A DNA stretch of 6,110 bases from CAYFIW01 sp964500645. Its GTDB lineage: Bacteria > Chloroflexota > Dehalococcoidia > Lucifugimonadales > UBA826. The notes beneath the pieces are model-generated. The model was not told where the DNA came from. It was given only the letters and a program-made list of their open reading frames with translations, and ran no database searches. A program made the position numbers and the translations under genes. Numbering within the stretch: position 1 is the first letter of the stretch; every line of letters starts with the position of its first letter. The stretch covers positions 1 to 6,110 of the forward strand of contig CAZCOH010000081.1 in the NCBI GenBank assembly GCA_964500645.1. The letters run 5' to 3'. Shown one piece after another: positions 1 through 6,035 of this stretch.

Positions 1-327
1 ATGCCTATGGTCACAAGAGAAAAGGGTTCAGCAACAAGGACTGTAGCAGAGGCGAAAATTACTGAGAAAGGTCTAAAAATTGGACCTTTAATGCAGTTAG
101 GAAGTAATGAAGCAGTAAAAAGCGCAGTCAAAAATGGCTCGGGTGTGGCTATGCTTTCAAAACATAGTATTACTTCAGACGTTGAAGCCGGAAAATTATC
201 CGTACTGAGCAACAAAGACTGGCAGTGTTATCGAGACCTGTATGTATATTTTAGATGTGACAAAGTTTTTACCCCTGCCCAGCAAAAATTTATTGACCTA
301 CTCAGGGCTCAAAATATTTTAAATTGA
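1..327 (+). CDS. LysR-family transcriptional regulator, C-terminal fragment (5' end outside window)
   Basis: This is the last 108 codons of a LysR-type regulator, ending at TGA 325-327. The residues match the second half of the LysR effector-binding domain. REKGSATR (7-14) corresponds to the usual REPGSGTR motif. LGSNEAVKSAVKNGSGVAMLS (33-53) corresponds to the family's 'GSNEAIKRAVAAGLGIAILS' segment that leads back into the first subdomain. The end, around FTPAQQKFIDLLR, is the usual C-terminal helix. Full-length members run to about 300 residues, so the helix-turn-helix and first ligand subdomain lie left of the window, and the ATG at position 1 is an internal Met, not a proven start. Such proteins bind DNA as tetramers and respond to a small-molecule ligand. 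Its target is unknown. It lies on the same strand as the cluster at 707-5079 but is separated from it by an opposing tRNA gene, so a regulatory link is only possible. Confidence 0.88.
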   Translation: MPMVTREKGSATRTVAEAKITEKGLKIGPLMQLGSNEAVKSAVKNGSGVAMLSKHSITSDVEAGKLSVLSNKDWQCYRDLYVYFRCDKVFTPAQQKFIDLLRAQNILN

Positions 328-356
328 AATCGACGAGATCTACTTGAAAGACAATG

Positions 357-431
357 TGGAGCGACAGATGGGATTCGAACCCACGGCCCTCTGCTTGGGA
401 AGCAGATGCTCTACCCCTGAGCTACTGTCGC
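357..431 (-). tRNA. tRNA-Gly (anticodon CCC)
   Basis: Read on the minus strand from 431, the sequence folds as a complete cloverleaf. The 7-bp acceptor GCGACAG pairs perfectly with CTGTCGC. The D stem is GCTC/GAGC with loop AGGGGTA. The anticodon stem TCTGC/GCAGA encloses loop TTCCCAA, giving anticodon CCC, which reads the glycine codon GGG. The variable loop is 5 nt. The T stem GTGGG/CCCAT has one G-T pair and encloses loop TTCGAAT. The acceptor is followed by T and then CCA (357-360), so U73 and the CCA tail are encoded; U73 is the usual discriminator for bacterial tRNA-Gly. Without the TCCA end the gene is 361-431, 71 nt. It stands alone, opposed to both flanking protein genes. Confidence 0.97.
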
Positions 432-452
432 AAGACTATTCACTGCAGGTAT

Positions 453-481
453 AAATTACACTTTTTCGTCTCGTCTATCAA
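453..481 (-). promoter_or_regulatory. candidate promoter of tRNA-Gly
   Basis: On the minus strand TTGATA (481-476) resembles a -35 box (5 of 6). It is followed after 17 nt by TAATTT (458-453), a poor -10 (3 of 6). Placement is right for a start about 15 nt before the tRNA 5' end at 431. The weak -10 makes this tentative. Confidence 0.28.
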
Positions 482-537
482 CACACGAAACTATCATTTA
501 CTAGTTTAGTATTTAGCAAAACCATGATCACTTGATT

Positions 538-564
538 TGCATTCTGATTTTTATCAGAATAGCA
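538..564. repeat. inverted repeat / hairpin in the leader before the five-gene cluster
   Basis: ATTCTGAT (541-548) and ATCAGAAT (553-560) are perfect 8-bp inverted arms around a TTTT loop. With A561 bulged, TGC (538-540) pairs with GCA (562-564), giving an 11-bp bulged stem. A run of six T follows only at 573-578, eight bases past the stem, and no plus-strand gene ends nearby, so it is a poor intrinsic terminator. An operator for a dimeric regulator, or a transcript structure upstream of the cluster, is equally possible. The symmetry is even-length, so it does not centre a classical LysR T-N11-A box. Confidence 0.5.
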
Positions 565-672
565 GGACTCGATTTTTTATGGCAATTTAATAAAAGCCTT
601 AAATGCCCACAAACAAAATCCCGATCACCTATGTTGACTCATTGTTATTGAAATGACATGGTTGGAATACTA

Positions 673-696
673 ATTAACCAATTAACTAAATTAAGT
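673..696 (+). repeat. degenerate 8-bp tandem repeat (three units) before first ribosome binding site
   Basis: Three adjacent 8-base units, ATTAACCA, ATTAACTA and AATTAAGT, end directly against the GGAG at 697-700. The first two differ by one base; the third is looser. Such an AT-rich unstructured leader can favour translation initiation, or the repeats may be regulator half-sites. It could also be chance in AT-rich DNA. Confidence 0.4.
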
Positions 697-700
697 GGAG
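697..700 (+). promoter_or_regulatory. Shine-Dalgarno GGAG that fixes the start at 707
   Basis: GGAG lies 6 nt before the ATG at 707. An in-frame GTG at 695 would overlap this GGAG and has only AT-rich repeat sequence before it, so ATG 707 is the better start for the Lin0512-family gene. Confidence 0.7.
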
Positions 701-706
701 AAAAAT

Positions 707-1051
707 ATGTCTCTTAAACCATTAATACTAGAAATAGGCACGGGTATAGATCTACATGGCCAAAACGCCACAGAAGCGGCAAGACGGGCAGTCTGGAACG
801 CAGTACATCAAAGTAGCATTATGGGACTCGGACTTTTTGGTCCGGACACCTCAAAAAATATGGTCGTAGAAGTAACAATTGCAATTACCAGACCTGATGA
901 AGTAGACGAAGAAACTGTACTAGGTGTGCTACCGCACGGAACAGGAAAATTGAAAGTTGTACAGGGCGGACTAGAGATAGAAGGTAGAGAAGGATCCGGA
1001 GATTTCACACTTATCGCTAACGCTGCAGTCATAGCGAAAGTAGATGTATAG
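707..1051 (+). CDS. Lin0512-family conserved protein of unknown function
   Basis: A complete protein of 114 residues from ATG 707, stop TAG... region ending 1051. Residues 11-18 (GTGIDLHG) match the invariant GxGxDxHG motif that defines the Lin0512 family (TIGR02058/PF09585), and the total length is typical. A second conserved-looking stretch is LPHG (75-78) followed by a short beta-rich tail. The family occurs patchily in Firmicutes, cyanobacteria, alphaproteobacteria and, fused to a longer N-terminus, in plants; its biochemical role is not known. No signal peptide or membrane segment is visible, so it should be cytoplasmic. The conserved Asp and His could bind metal or act in catalysis, but that is inference. 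It is the first gene of the plus-strand cluster, 52 nt before the cupin gene. An alternative in-frame start is GTG 695, giving 118 residues. Confidence 0.87.
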   Translation: MSLKPLILEIGTGIDLHGQNATEAARRAVWNAVHQSSIMGLGLFGPDTSKNMVVEVTIAITRPDEVDEETVLGVLPHGTGKLKVVQGGLEIEGREGSGDFTLIANAAVIAKVDV

Positions 1052-1103
1052 GAACTAAAAATCTTCAAGTAAGTCAACAAAATCAGAGTAAACCAGTGGG
1101 GAT

Positions 1104-1502
1104 ATGAATAAACACACAGACGCAGAATGTAAAGTCATAAAATCAGACGAGTTAGAAGTAGAAATATCTTCGGGCAGTATGACGAGACTAGCAGGTGTAT
1201 CACAGGGGTTAGTGGGAGCGGAAGGGATTCACTTAGCCGTAGCCAATATTCCCCCCGGATGTGCATCCAGTCCGCATCATCACGTCAATTGTGAATCAGC
1301 AATATATGTCTCAAAAGGATCAGGACGGTTCTTAACCGGGCCTCAACTTGAGACCACACTAAACATAGAAGAAGGTGACTTCATATATGTGCCACAGGGA
1401 TCGGTGCATCAGCCAATAAATGATAGCTTATCTGACCCTTTGGAACTCATAGTTGCGAGGAATACTCCTGTAGAGATAGTTGAAGAATACAAAGTATCTT
1501 AA
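1104..1502 (+). CDS. cupin-domain protein (single-domain cupin_2 type)
   Basis: A 132-residue single-domain cupin. Motif 1, G(X)5HXH(X)3E, is intact at G52, H58, H60 and E64, with the following G near 72. Motif 2, G(X)5PXG(X)2H(X)3N, is intact at G91, P97, G99, H102 and N106. H58, H60, E64 and H102 form the usual 3-His/1-Glu metal site, so a bound divalent metal (Fe, Mn, Ni or Zn) is likely. The fold covers roughly residues 40-125. Small cupins include dioxygenases, isomerases and sugar- or ligand-binding proteins, and the sequence does not settle which. There is no export signal. ATG 1104 is preceded by a short-spaced GTGGGGA (1096-1102). It lies between the Lin0512-family gene and the oxidoreductase gene, consistent with co-transcription and a role in the same pathway, possibly handling an oxidised product. 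Confidence 0.9.
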   Translation: MNKHTDAECKVIKSDELEVEISSGSMTRLAGVSQGLVGAEGIHLAVANIPPGCASSPHHHVNCESAIYVSKGSGRFLTGPQLETTLNIEEGDFIYVPQGSVHQPINDSLSDPLELIVARNTPVEIVEEYKVS

Positions 1503-1562
1503 AAACAAGATTTAAGGGGCTACGCCCAGACAAATCTAAATAATTTTAAGGAAGGAACAAAT

Positions 1563-2510
1563 ATGAACCTTGGTTTTGGTATCCCAATCAGAGGCCCACT
1601 TGCCAACATGGAATCCATTTCGGAAATAGTAAAGGGTGGTGAGGAACTTGGATTCAACATTGTCACGGTGAGTGACCATATAGTCGTTCCACATTCAATT
1701 AACTCCACGTATCCTTATAACGAGAGTGGAGAATTCGCCGGCCAAGAAGAAGGTGGCGCTTGCTTGGAACAGTTGACAACGCTAATGGCTATCGCATCTG
1801 TTACAGAAAACATACGACTACTAACATCGGTAATGGTTCTTCCACATAGAAGTCCGATTATGACCGCTAAAATCCTGGCCACTATTGACGTTCTGTCAAA
1901 AGGAAGACTGACCCTTGGATGTGGCGTCGGATGGATGAGGGAAGAATTCGAGGCAATTTCAGCCCCCAATTTCGACGAAAGAGGGCAAGTGGGTAGTGAA
2001 TACCTAAAAATATTTAAAGAACTATGGACGAATGAAAATCCGTCTTTTAGCGGCGAATATGAAAGTTTCGACAATATATTCTTCGCTCCGAAACCCGTAC
2101 AGAAGCCTCATCCCCCAATTTGGGTAGGTGGAGAGAGCGCACCTGCTCTTAAAAGAGCGGCATCACTTGGGGATTGTTGGTACCCAATTGGCTCAAATCC
2201 TCGGTTTCCATTAGATAACCGGGATCGTTTACAAGCTCGCATCAGTAGATTACACGGCTTTGCTGAAGAATTTGGTCGCGACCCAAATGAGATAGATCTC
2301 GCATATAGCGCAAGCTGGTTTGAAACTTCTCCAAACCAGAAACGTGAAAAATGGTTCATTGGATCCCCTGATGAAATCATTGAGGACATCACTCAAATTA
2401 AAGAATTAGGTGTAAATCATCTGGTTTTGAGTTTCCCTGGTAGCACTACATCGGAAATCTTGGACAAAATGTCATATTTCTCCGATAAAGTCATGCCACA
2501 GTTCAAGTAA
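1563..2510 (+). CDS. LLM-class flavin/F420-dependent oxidoreductase (TIGR03619/Rv2161c-like)
   Basis: A full-length 315-residue luciferase-like monooxygenase-fold TIM barrel. Diagnostic segments are the N-terminal strand NLGFGIPIRG (2-11), then VSDHIVVP (36-43), LLTSVMVLPHRSP (87-98) followed by a Lys-containing helix, SKGRLTLGCGVGW (112-124), and KPHPPIWVGGES (181-192), all in family order. These match the subgroup annotated as 'probable F420-dependent oxidoreductase, Rv2161c family'. The cofactor could be F420 or FMN; the sequence alone does not decide. Members reduce or oxygenate small organic substrates in the cytoplasm; the substrate here is unknown. ATG 1563 has a strong AAGGAAGGA ribosome site at 1548-1556. 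It is the best-supported enzyme of the cluster, 60 nt after the cupin gene and about 70 nt before the NHL gene. Related paralogues are abundant in marine SAR202 genomes, which fits the taxonomic guess. Confidence 0.92.
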   Translation: MNLGFGIPIRGPLANMESISEIVKGGEELGFNIVTVSDHIVVPHSINSTYPYNESGEFAGQEEGGACLEQLTTLMAIASVTENIRLLTSVMVLPHRSPIMTAKILATIDVLSKGRLTLGCGVGWMREEFEAISAPNFDERGQVGSEYLKIFKELWTNENPSFSGEYESFDNIFFAPKPVQKPHPPIWVGGESAPALKRAASLGDCWYPIGSNPRFPLDNRDRLQARISRLHGFAEEFGRDPNEIDLAYSASWFETSPNQKREKWFIGSPDEIIEDITQIKELGVNHLVLSFPGSTTSEILDKMSYFSDKVMPQFK

Positions 2511-2554
2511 ATAAGACCTGTAACTTTCGGGGTCAACTTGGTATAGTTCGGACA

Positions 2555-2569
2555 AGATATCTTATATCT
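2555..2569. repeat. short perfect inverted repeat at the NHL gene start
   Basis: AGATAT (2555-2560) and ATATCT (2564-2569) are perfect inverted arms around CTT, ending 10 nt before ATG 2580 and next to the only GGG that could serve as ribosome site (2570-2572). A TATAGT at 2542-2547 resembles a -10 box; if used, transcription would begin close to the hairpin. The -35 region is unconvincing. It may be chance or a local control point. Confidence 0.35.
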
Positions 2570-2579
2570 GGGCGTGAGT

Positions 2580-3614
2580 ATGGATCATACAAAATATATA
2601 AAAACTTTAGGATTCAATTCAAATCAGCCTGTCGGCAGAGGGTTCAATTACCCCTATGACATAGACTTTACCTCTGATGGCCGCATCTTCCTTGTAAACC
2701 GAATGGGAGGTCTCAATAGTAGAGGCGTCAGGATACAGATATTTACTTTCGATGAAGAATGGTTATCAGAATTTGGCACTGGACCGGGTAACGGAGATGA
2801 CCAATTTACAATTCCTGTTTGCGTAGCAATCAATAAAAACGATGATGTGTTTATAACTGATGAATACTTAAACGAAGTTAAAGTATTTGATAAACATGGA
2901 ATTTTTCTTAGGAAATGGGGAAATGGAGAAAATGGCACCTACAGTTTAAAAGGTCCCGCAGGAATAGATCACGGCCCCGATGGAACTGTATATGTCGTTG
3001 AACAGTACAGCAATAAAATCAGTAAGTTTTCAGACGATGGCTCATACATATCCTCCTGGGGTGAAGAAGGTTCAGCTCCCGGTCAGTTAAATCTTCCATG
3101 GGGACTAACGATCGACAACAGAGGTAATGTATTGGTAGCAGACTGGAGAAATGACCGTATACAAAAATTCACCCAAGACGGGGAACACATTTGCTCCTAT
3201 GGTAAAAGTGGAACAGGAGAAGGTGAATTTCACAGACCTAGTTCTGTAGCCGTAGATAGCAAAGGGTACATATATGTTGCAGATTGGGGGAATGAAAGGG
3301 TACAGATATTAGACCCGGATGGAGATTTCTGCCAGCTTTTAAAAGGCGAAGCGACGCTATCTAAATGGGCGGAGGAATGGCTTGAAGTCAATCCAGATGA
3401 ATATGATCTGAGAAAAGATTCAGATCTTGATATTAAACAGCTTCCAGACCATTTAAAAACCCCCTACCATATTGCTTCACAAACTGAACCCATATTCTGG
3501 GGACCAGTGTCTGTGATGATCGATGACAAGGACCAACTATTCGTAACTGAACACAGTAGACACAGAATACAAGTCTACTCACCGGGTAAAACGCAAACTA
3601 CAGCTGCAATTTAA
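2580..3614 (+). CDS. NHL-repeat six-bladed beta-propeller protein
   Basis: A soluble protein of 344 residues from ATG 2580; numbering here counts from the in-frame GTG 2574 (346 residues). Six NHL-type blades can be traced at about 25-68, 75-116, 125-163, 171-210, 218-257 and 308-337. Each has the pattern 'P-x-x-[VIL]-x-[VIL]-D-x-x-G-x-[VIL]-[YF]-V-x-[DE]...R-[VI]-Q-x-[FY]', clearest in VLVADWRNDRIQKF and IYVADWGNERVQIL. Between blades 5 and 6 is an insertion of about 48 residues, rich in Glu, Asp, Lys and Trp (258-305). No signal peptide, lipobox or membrane helix is present, whereas many bacterial NHL proteins are exported. NHL propellers bind proteins, RNA or ligands, and a few are lyases or hydrolases; none of those activities can be assigned. 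Both candidate starts have weak ribosome sites; ATG 2580 is preferred because TGGG (2569-2572) sits 7 nt upstream. The gene ends 25 nt before the DUF1800 gene. Confidence 0.88.
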   Translation: MDHTKYIKTLGFNSNQPVGRGFNYPYDIDFTSDGRIFLVNRMGGLNSRGVRIQIFTFDEEWLSEFGTGPGNGDDQFTIPVCVAINKNDDVFITDEYLNEVKVFDKHGIFLRKWGNGENGTYSLKGPAGIDHGPDGTVYVVEQYSNKISKFSDDGSYISSWGEEGSAPGQLNLPWGLTIDNRGNVLVADWRNDRIQKFTQDGEHICSYGKSGTGEGEFHRPSSVAVDSKGYIYVADWGNERVQILDPDGDFCQLLKGEATLSKWAEEWLEVNPDEYDLRKDSDLDIKQLPDHLKTPYHIASQTEPIFWGPVSVMIDDKDQLFVTEHSRHRIQVYSPGKTQTTAAI

Positions 3615-3639
3615 TCTTCTATTTCTCAAGGAGTAACTA

Positions 3640-5079
3640 ATGGTTACAAGTGACAGAGAACTCATTGCACACCTCTCTAGAAGAGCTGGATTTGGTGCTA
3701 CCCCAATCGAATTAGAGCACTATTCATCACTCGGATACGAAAATACTGTCGAGGAATTTTTATCCGGAAAACCTGCCGACAGTATCCCAGATGACCTAAT
3801 ATACAGACGACACGTCGACCTCCACACAACCCAAGGCCATAACGCTGCCTACTGGGCCTACCGTTTAATATCTACCGACCAGCCTTTACAGGAAAAAGTT
3901 GCACTATTTTGGCACGGCATATTTGCTACAGCCGAACTAAAACTCAACAACGTTGGCTCACTAACTAATCAAATAGATATGTTTCGCCGATGTGGAATTG
4001 GTAAATTTGACGATTTACTTTTGGAGTTATCTAAAGACCCTGCAATGCTCATATGGTTAGACAACCACGACAACCACAAAGACGAAATAAATGAAAATTA
4101 TGGAAGAGAAATTCTTGAGTTATTTTCAATGGGTGTCGGAAATTATTCTGAAGATGACATCAAGGAATGTGCACGGGCTTTTACAGGATGGACTGTGAAG
4201 AATGGTGAATACCTTTCTCTGATGGGATTCAAGGATTCCATTTGGCCATACGGAAGAATCCAATGGCACCATGAGTTCCGTTCAAATGACCATGATAATG
4301 GCAAAAAAACATTTCTCGGCGAAACCGGAAATTTCAACGGCAGCGACATTATAGAAATAATTTGCCGACAAGACTCTACTGCTAATTTTATAGCCAGACA
4401 CATCTACAATTACTTTGTAGCTGACGAAGTGCCTGTTCCTCAATGGTCTGAGACCCCTCCGCGAAATCCTGAAGCTATTGCCTTTATCGCCCAATCATAT
4501 TTTGCAAATGATCACCAAATAGGATTGGTTTTAAAAGATCTTTTTAATTCTTCATTCTTTAAAGATTCACTGTTTATGAAGGTGAAAAGCCCAGCAGAAG
4601 TCGTGATAGGGACCTTGAGAAAAACTGGAGAATACTCAGTTCCATCAGGAGGAGAAATTGGGATATTTACGGTTATGGAAGAGTCCGGATTTATGGGTCA
4701 AAAACTTCTGGATCCTCCTTCTGTGGAAGGATGGCATACGGGGGAAGAATGGATAACTAGTGGAAGCCTAGTCGAACGAGTCAACTTTATAACCACCCAC
4801 CTTGGAAACGACGAAAACCCCGGGGTTAAGGATCTCATTGAGCGAGTTTCTGATTCCTGTGGTGAAGATCTAGAAGCAGTAAATCTTGTAGATAAATGTG
4901 TTGAAGTATTAGGCCTAAACAAAATCACGGAAGATACAAAAACCGAATTGATTGAAGTCGCTGAGTCTGCTCTAAAACTAGACCGTCAAGACAAACAAAA
5001 TTCCACACATGTATCTCAAAAAACCATTCTTAATATATTTAAGCTAATCGGTTCCAGCAGAGAATACCAGCTGTGCTGA
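3640..5079 (+). CDS. DUF1800 domain-containing protein
   Basis: A 479-residue protein that looks complete for the DUF1800 family (PF08811). The N-terminal HLSRRAGFGATP (11-22), FWHGIFAT (90-97), the signature region NENYGREILELFSMGVGNYS (151-170) followed by ARAFTGW (178-184), KTFLGETGNFNG (223-234), FIARHIYNYFV (250-260) and the C-terminal MGQKLLDPPSVEGWHTGEEW (352-371) all align in order with the family pattern. The terminal SSREYQLC is the usual ending. ATG 3640 has AAGGAG at 3628-3633, an ideal ribosome site. No signal peptide is visible. The biochemical role of DUF1800 is not established. Its genes are commonly paired with a Tat-exported DUF1501 gene; none follows here, since the next gene is convergent, and an NHL gene sits directly upstream instead. 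It is the last gene of the cluster. Confidence 0.93.
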   Translation: MVTSDRELIAHLSRRAGFGATPIELEHYSSLGYENTVEEFLSGKPADSIPDDLIYRRHVDLHTTQGHNAAYWAYRLISTDQPLQEKVALFWHGIFATAELKLNNVGSLTNQIDMFRRCGIGKFDDLLLELSKDPAMLIWLDNHDNHKDEINENYGREILELFSMGVGNYSEDDIKECARAFTGWTVKNGEYLSLMGFKDSIWPYGRIQWHHEFRSNDHDNGKKTFLGETGNFNGSDIIEIICRQDSTANFIARHIYNYFVADEVPVPQWSETPPRNPEAIAFIAQSYFANDHQIGLVLKDLFNSSFFKDSLFMKVKSPAEVVIGTLRKTGEYSVPSGGEIGIFTVMEESGFMGQKLLDPPSVEGWHTGEEWITSGSLVERVNFITTHLGNDENPGVKDLIERVSDSCGEDLEAVNLVDKCVEVLGLNKITEDTKTELIEVAESALKLDRQDKQNSTHVSQKTILNIFKLIGSSREYQLC

Positions 5080-5113
5080 GTATCCTCCGCCAGATAAATG
5101 CATTGGGTACAAT

Positions 5114-5917
5114 CTAAATCTTAGCCGCAACACCACCATCTATATTTATTATTTCTCCTGTTATAAATCTTGAGTCTTCTGACACAAGGAACATAACCAG
5201 ATTTCCAACATCAATTGGGTATCCTGGACCCGGTATTATCTGTGCAAGGTCAAACATGCTTTCAAATACATGGTGCCCTCCATCAGCATCATTTATTGTT
5301 CCTCTTGTAGCACCTGGAGTCATAATCTGACCAGGCCTGACGCAATTAACACGGATATTATGCTTACCTCCAATACCAGCCATATAACGGGTTAGCGCAT
5401 CAACACCGGCTTTTGCTGCATAATACGAAGGCGACGCAGTACCGAATTCATCGTGCATTCTTGGACTAAACCCTCTTTGAGCGGCCAGTGACGACATATT
5501 TACCACAGCGCCGCCGCCGGATGAAACAATGTGAGGCCACACTGCCCGAGACACATAAAAAGTGCCATTTAAATTCACATTTATTACATTGTTCCATTCC
5601 TCAGTCGTAGATTCGGGAAAGTCACCTGCGCTTCCGTGCCCAGCATTGTTGAACAATATATCAACAGAATCATAAGTACCTGCTGCCTGCTTTACAGCTT
5701 TTTCAACTGATGCAACATCGGCGACATCGCATTGTATAAAAGTCGCTTCGCCTCCTTCAGCCCGAATAGAGTTCTGTACTTCTATTCCTTGTTCTTCCCT
5801 TCTTGCCATGAGTATCACTTTTGCGCCTTCTCTAGCAAACAAATGTGAAGTTGCTTCTCCTATCCCACTATTACCACCTGTCACTATAGTGACTTTTCCA
5901 TCGAGTCTTCCTGACAT
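5114..5917 (-). CDS. SDR-family NAD(P)-dependent oxidoreductase (classical type)
   Basis: A 267-residue classical short-chain dehydrogenase/reductase. The Rossmann motif TGGNSGIG is at 13-20, NNAG at 90-93, the catalytic Ser at about 143 (NMSS), and the YxxxK pair at Y165/K169. RPG at 194-196 and the ending INIDGG (257-262) are also typical. The second beta strand ends ARR (38-40), with Arg rather than Asp after it, which favours NADP(H). Ser to Tyr spans 22 residues, against about 13 in FabG, because of an insertion around 150-161. The enzyme should reduce a carbonyl or oxidise a secondary alcohol in the cytoplasm as a tetramer; the substrate cannot be read from the sequence. ATG 5917 has GGGAG 6 nt upstream (5928-5924 on the minus strand). 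It converges on the DUF1800 gene with 34 nt between stop codons, so it is a separate transcription unit. Confidence 0.94.
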   Translation of the reverse strand: MSGRLDGKVTIVTGGNSGIGEATSHLFAREGAKVILMARREEQGIEVQNSIRAEGGEATFIQCDVADVASVEKAVKQAAGTYDSVDILFNNAGHGSAGDFPESTTEEWNNVINVNLNGTFYVSRAVWPHIVSSGGGAVVNMSSLAAQRGFSPRMHDEFGTASPSYYAAKAGVDALTRYMAGIGGKHNIRVNCVRPGQIMTPGATRGTINDADGGHHVFESMFDLAQIIPGPGYPIDVGNLVMFLVSEDSRFITGEIINIDGGVAAKI

Positions 5918-5947
5918 GTGCCTCTCCCATTTCTTATCTTTGGATTT

Positions 5948-5975
5948 TTAACAGTTATTAAAACTGAAGTAGAAT
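5948..5975 (+). promoter_or_regulatory. candidate sigma-70-like promoter toward the right-hand gene
   Basis: TTAACA (5948-5953) and TAGAAT (5970-5975) each match the consensus at 5 of 6 positions, with 16 nt between them. Transcription would start near 5982 and run toward the possible coding start at 6036-6051. It overlaps the region that must also hold the SDR promoter. Confidence 0.38.
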
Positions 5976-5976
5976 A

Positions 5977-5982
5977 ATTATA
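5977..5982 (-). promoter_or_regulatory. candidate -10 box of the SDR gene
   Basis: On the minus strand this reads TATAAT, a perfect -10 consensus, about 60 nt upstream of the SDR start codon. No good -35 box is found 16-18 nt further upstream, so the site would need an activator or the match is chance in AT-rich DNA. Confidence 0.3.
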
Positions 5983-6035
5983 TTTTCGTTCAAAAGCATA
6001 ATCACAAAGACCATGAATAACAAATATGCAGCCAG

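Noticed and set aside
357..431. tRNA-Gly as the attachment site of an integrated element carrying the cluster
   Set aside because: Elements usually insert at the tRNA 3' end, which faces the LysR gene, not the cluster. There is no integrase and no repeat of the tRNA end elsewhere in the window.
633..678. TTGACT, TTGTTA and TTGAAA boxes before the Lin0512-family gene as -35 elements
   Set aside because: None is followed at 16-18 nt by a -10 better than 4 of 6 matches, so no promoter is called, although one must lie upstream of 707 if the cluster is transcribed from here.
808..1080. Minus-strand open frame opposite the Lin0512-family gene
   Set aside because: It is a Ser/Thr/Pro-rich shadow of a gene with a recognised family motif and has no plausible ribosome site or domain.
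1517..1527. GGGC-TAC-GCCC mini-hairpin after the cupin gene, as a terminator
   Set aside because: A 4-bp stem with a 3-nt loop and no adjacent T run is too weak, and the next gene follows closely on the same strand.
1715..2074. Minus-strand open frame within the LLM oxidoreductase gene
   Set aside because: It lies antisense to a well-conserved coding region, has low-complexity Ser-rich translation, and shows no family resemblance.
4143..4494. Two overlapping minus-strand open frames within the DUF1800 gene
   Set aside because: Both are antisense to conserved DUF1800 motifs and overlap each other; neither has recognisable protein features.
5080..5110. GTATCC / GGGTAC arms between the convergent DUF1800 and SDR genes, as a bidirectional terminator
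   Set aside because: The stem is only 6 bp with one G-T pair, the loop is 19 nt, and there is no T run on either strand after it.
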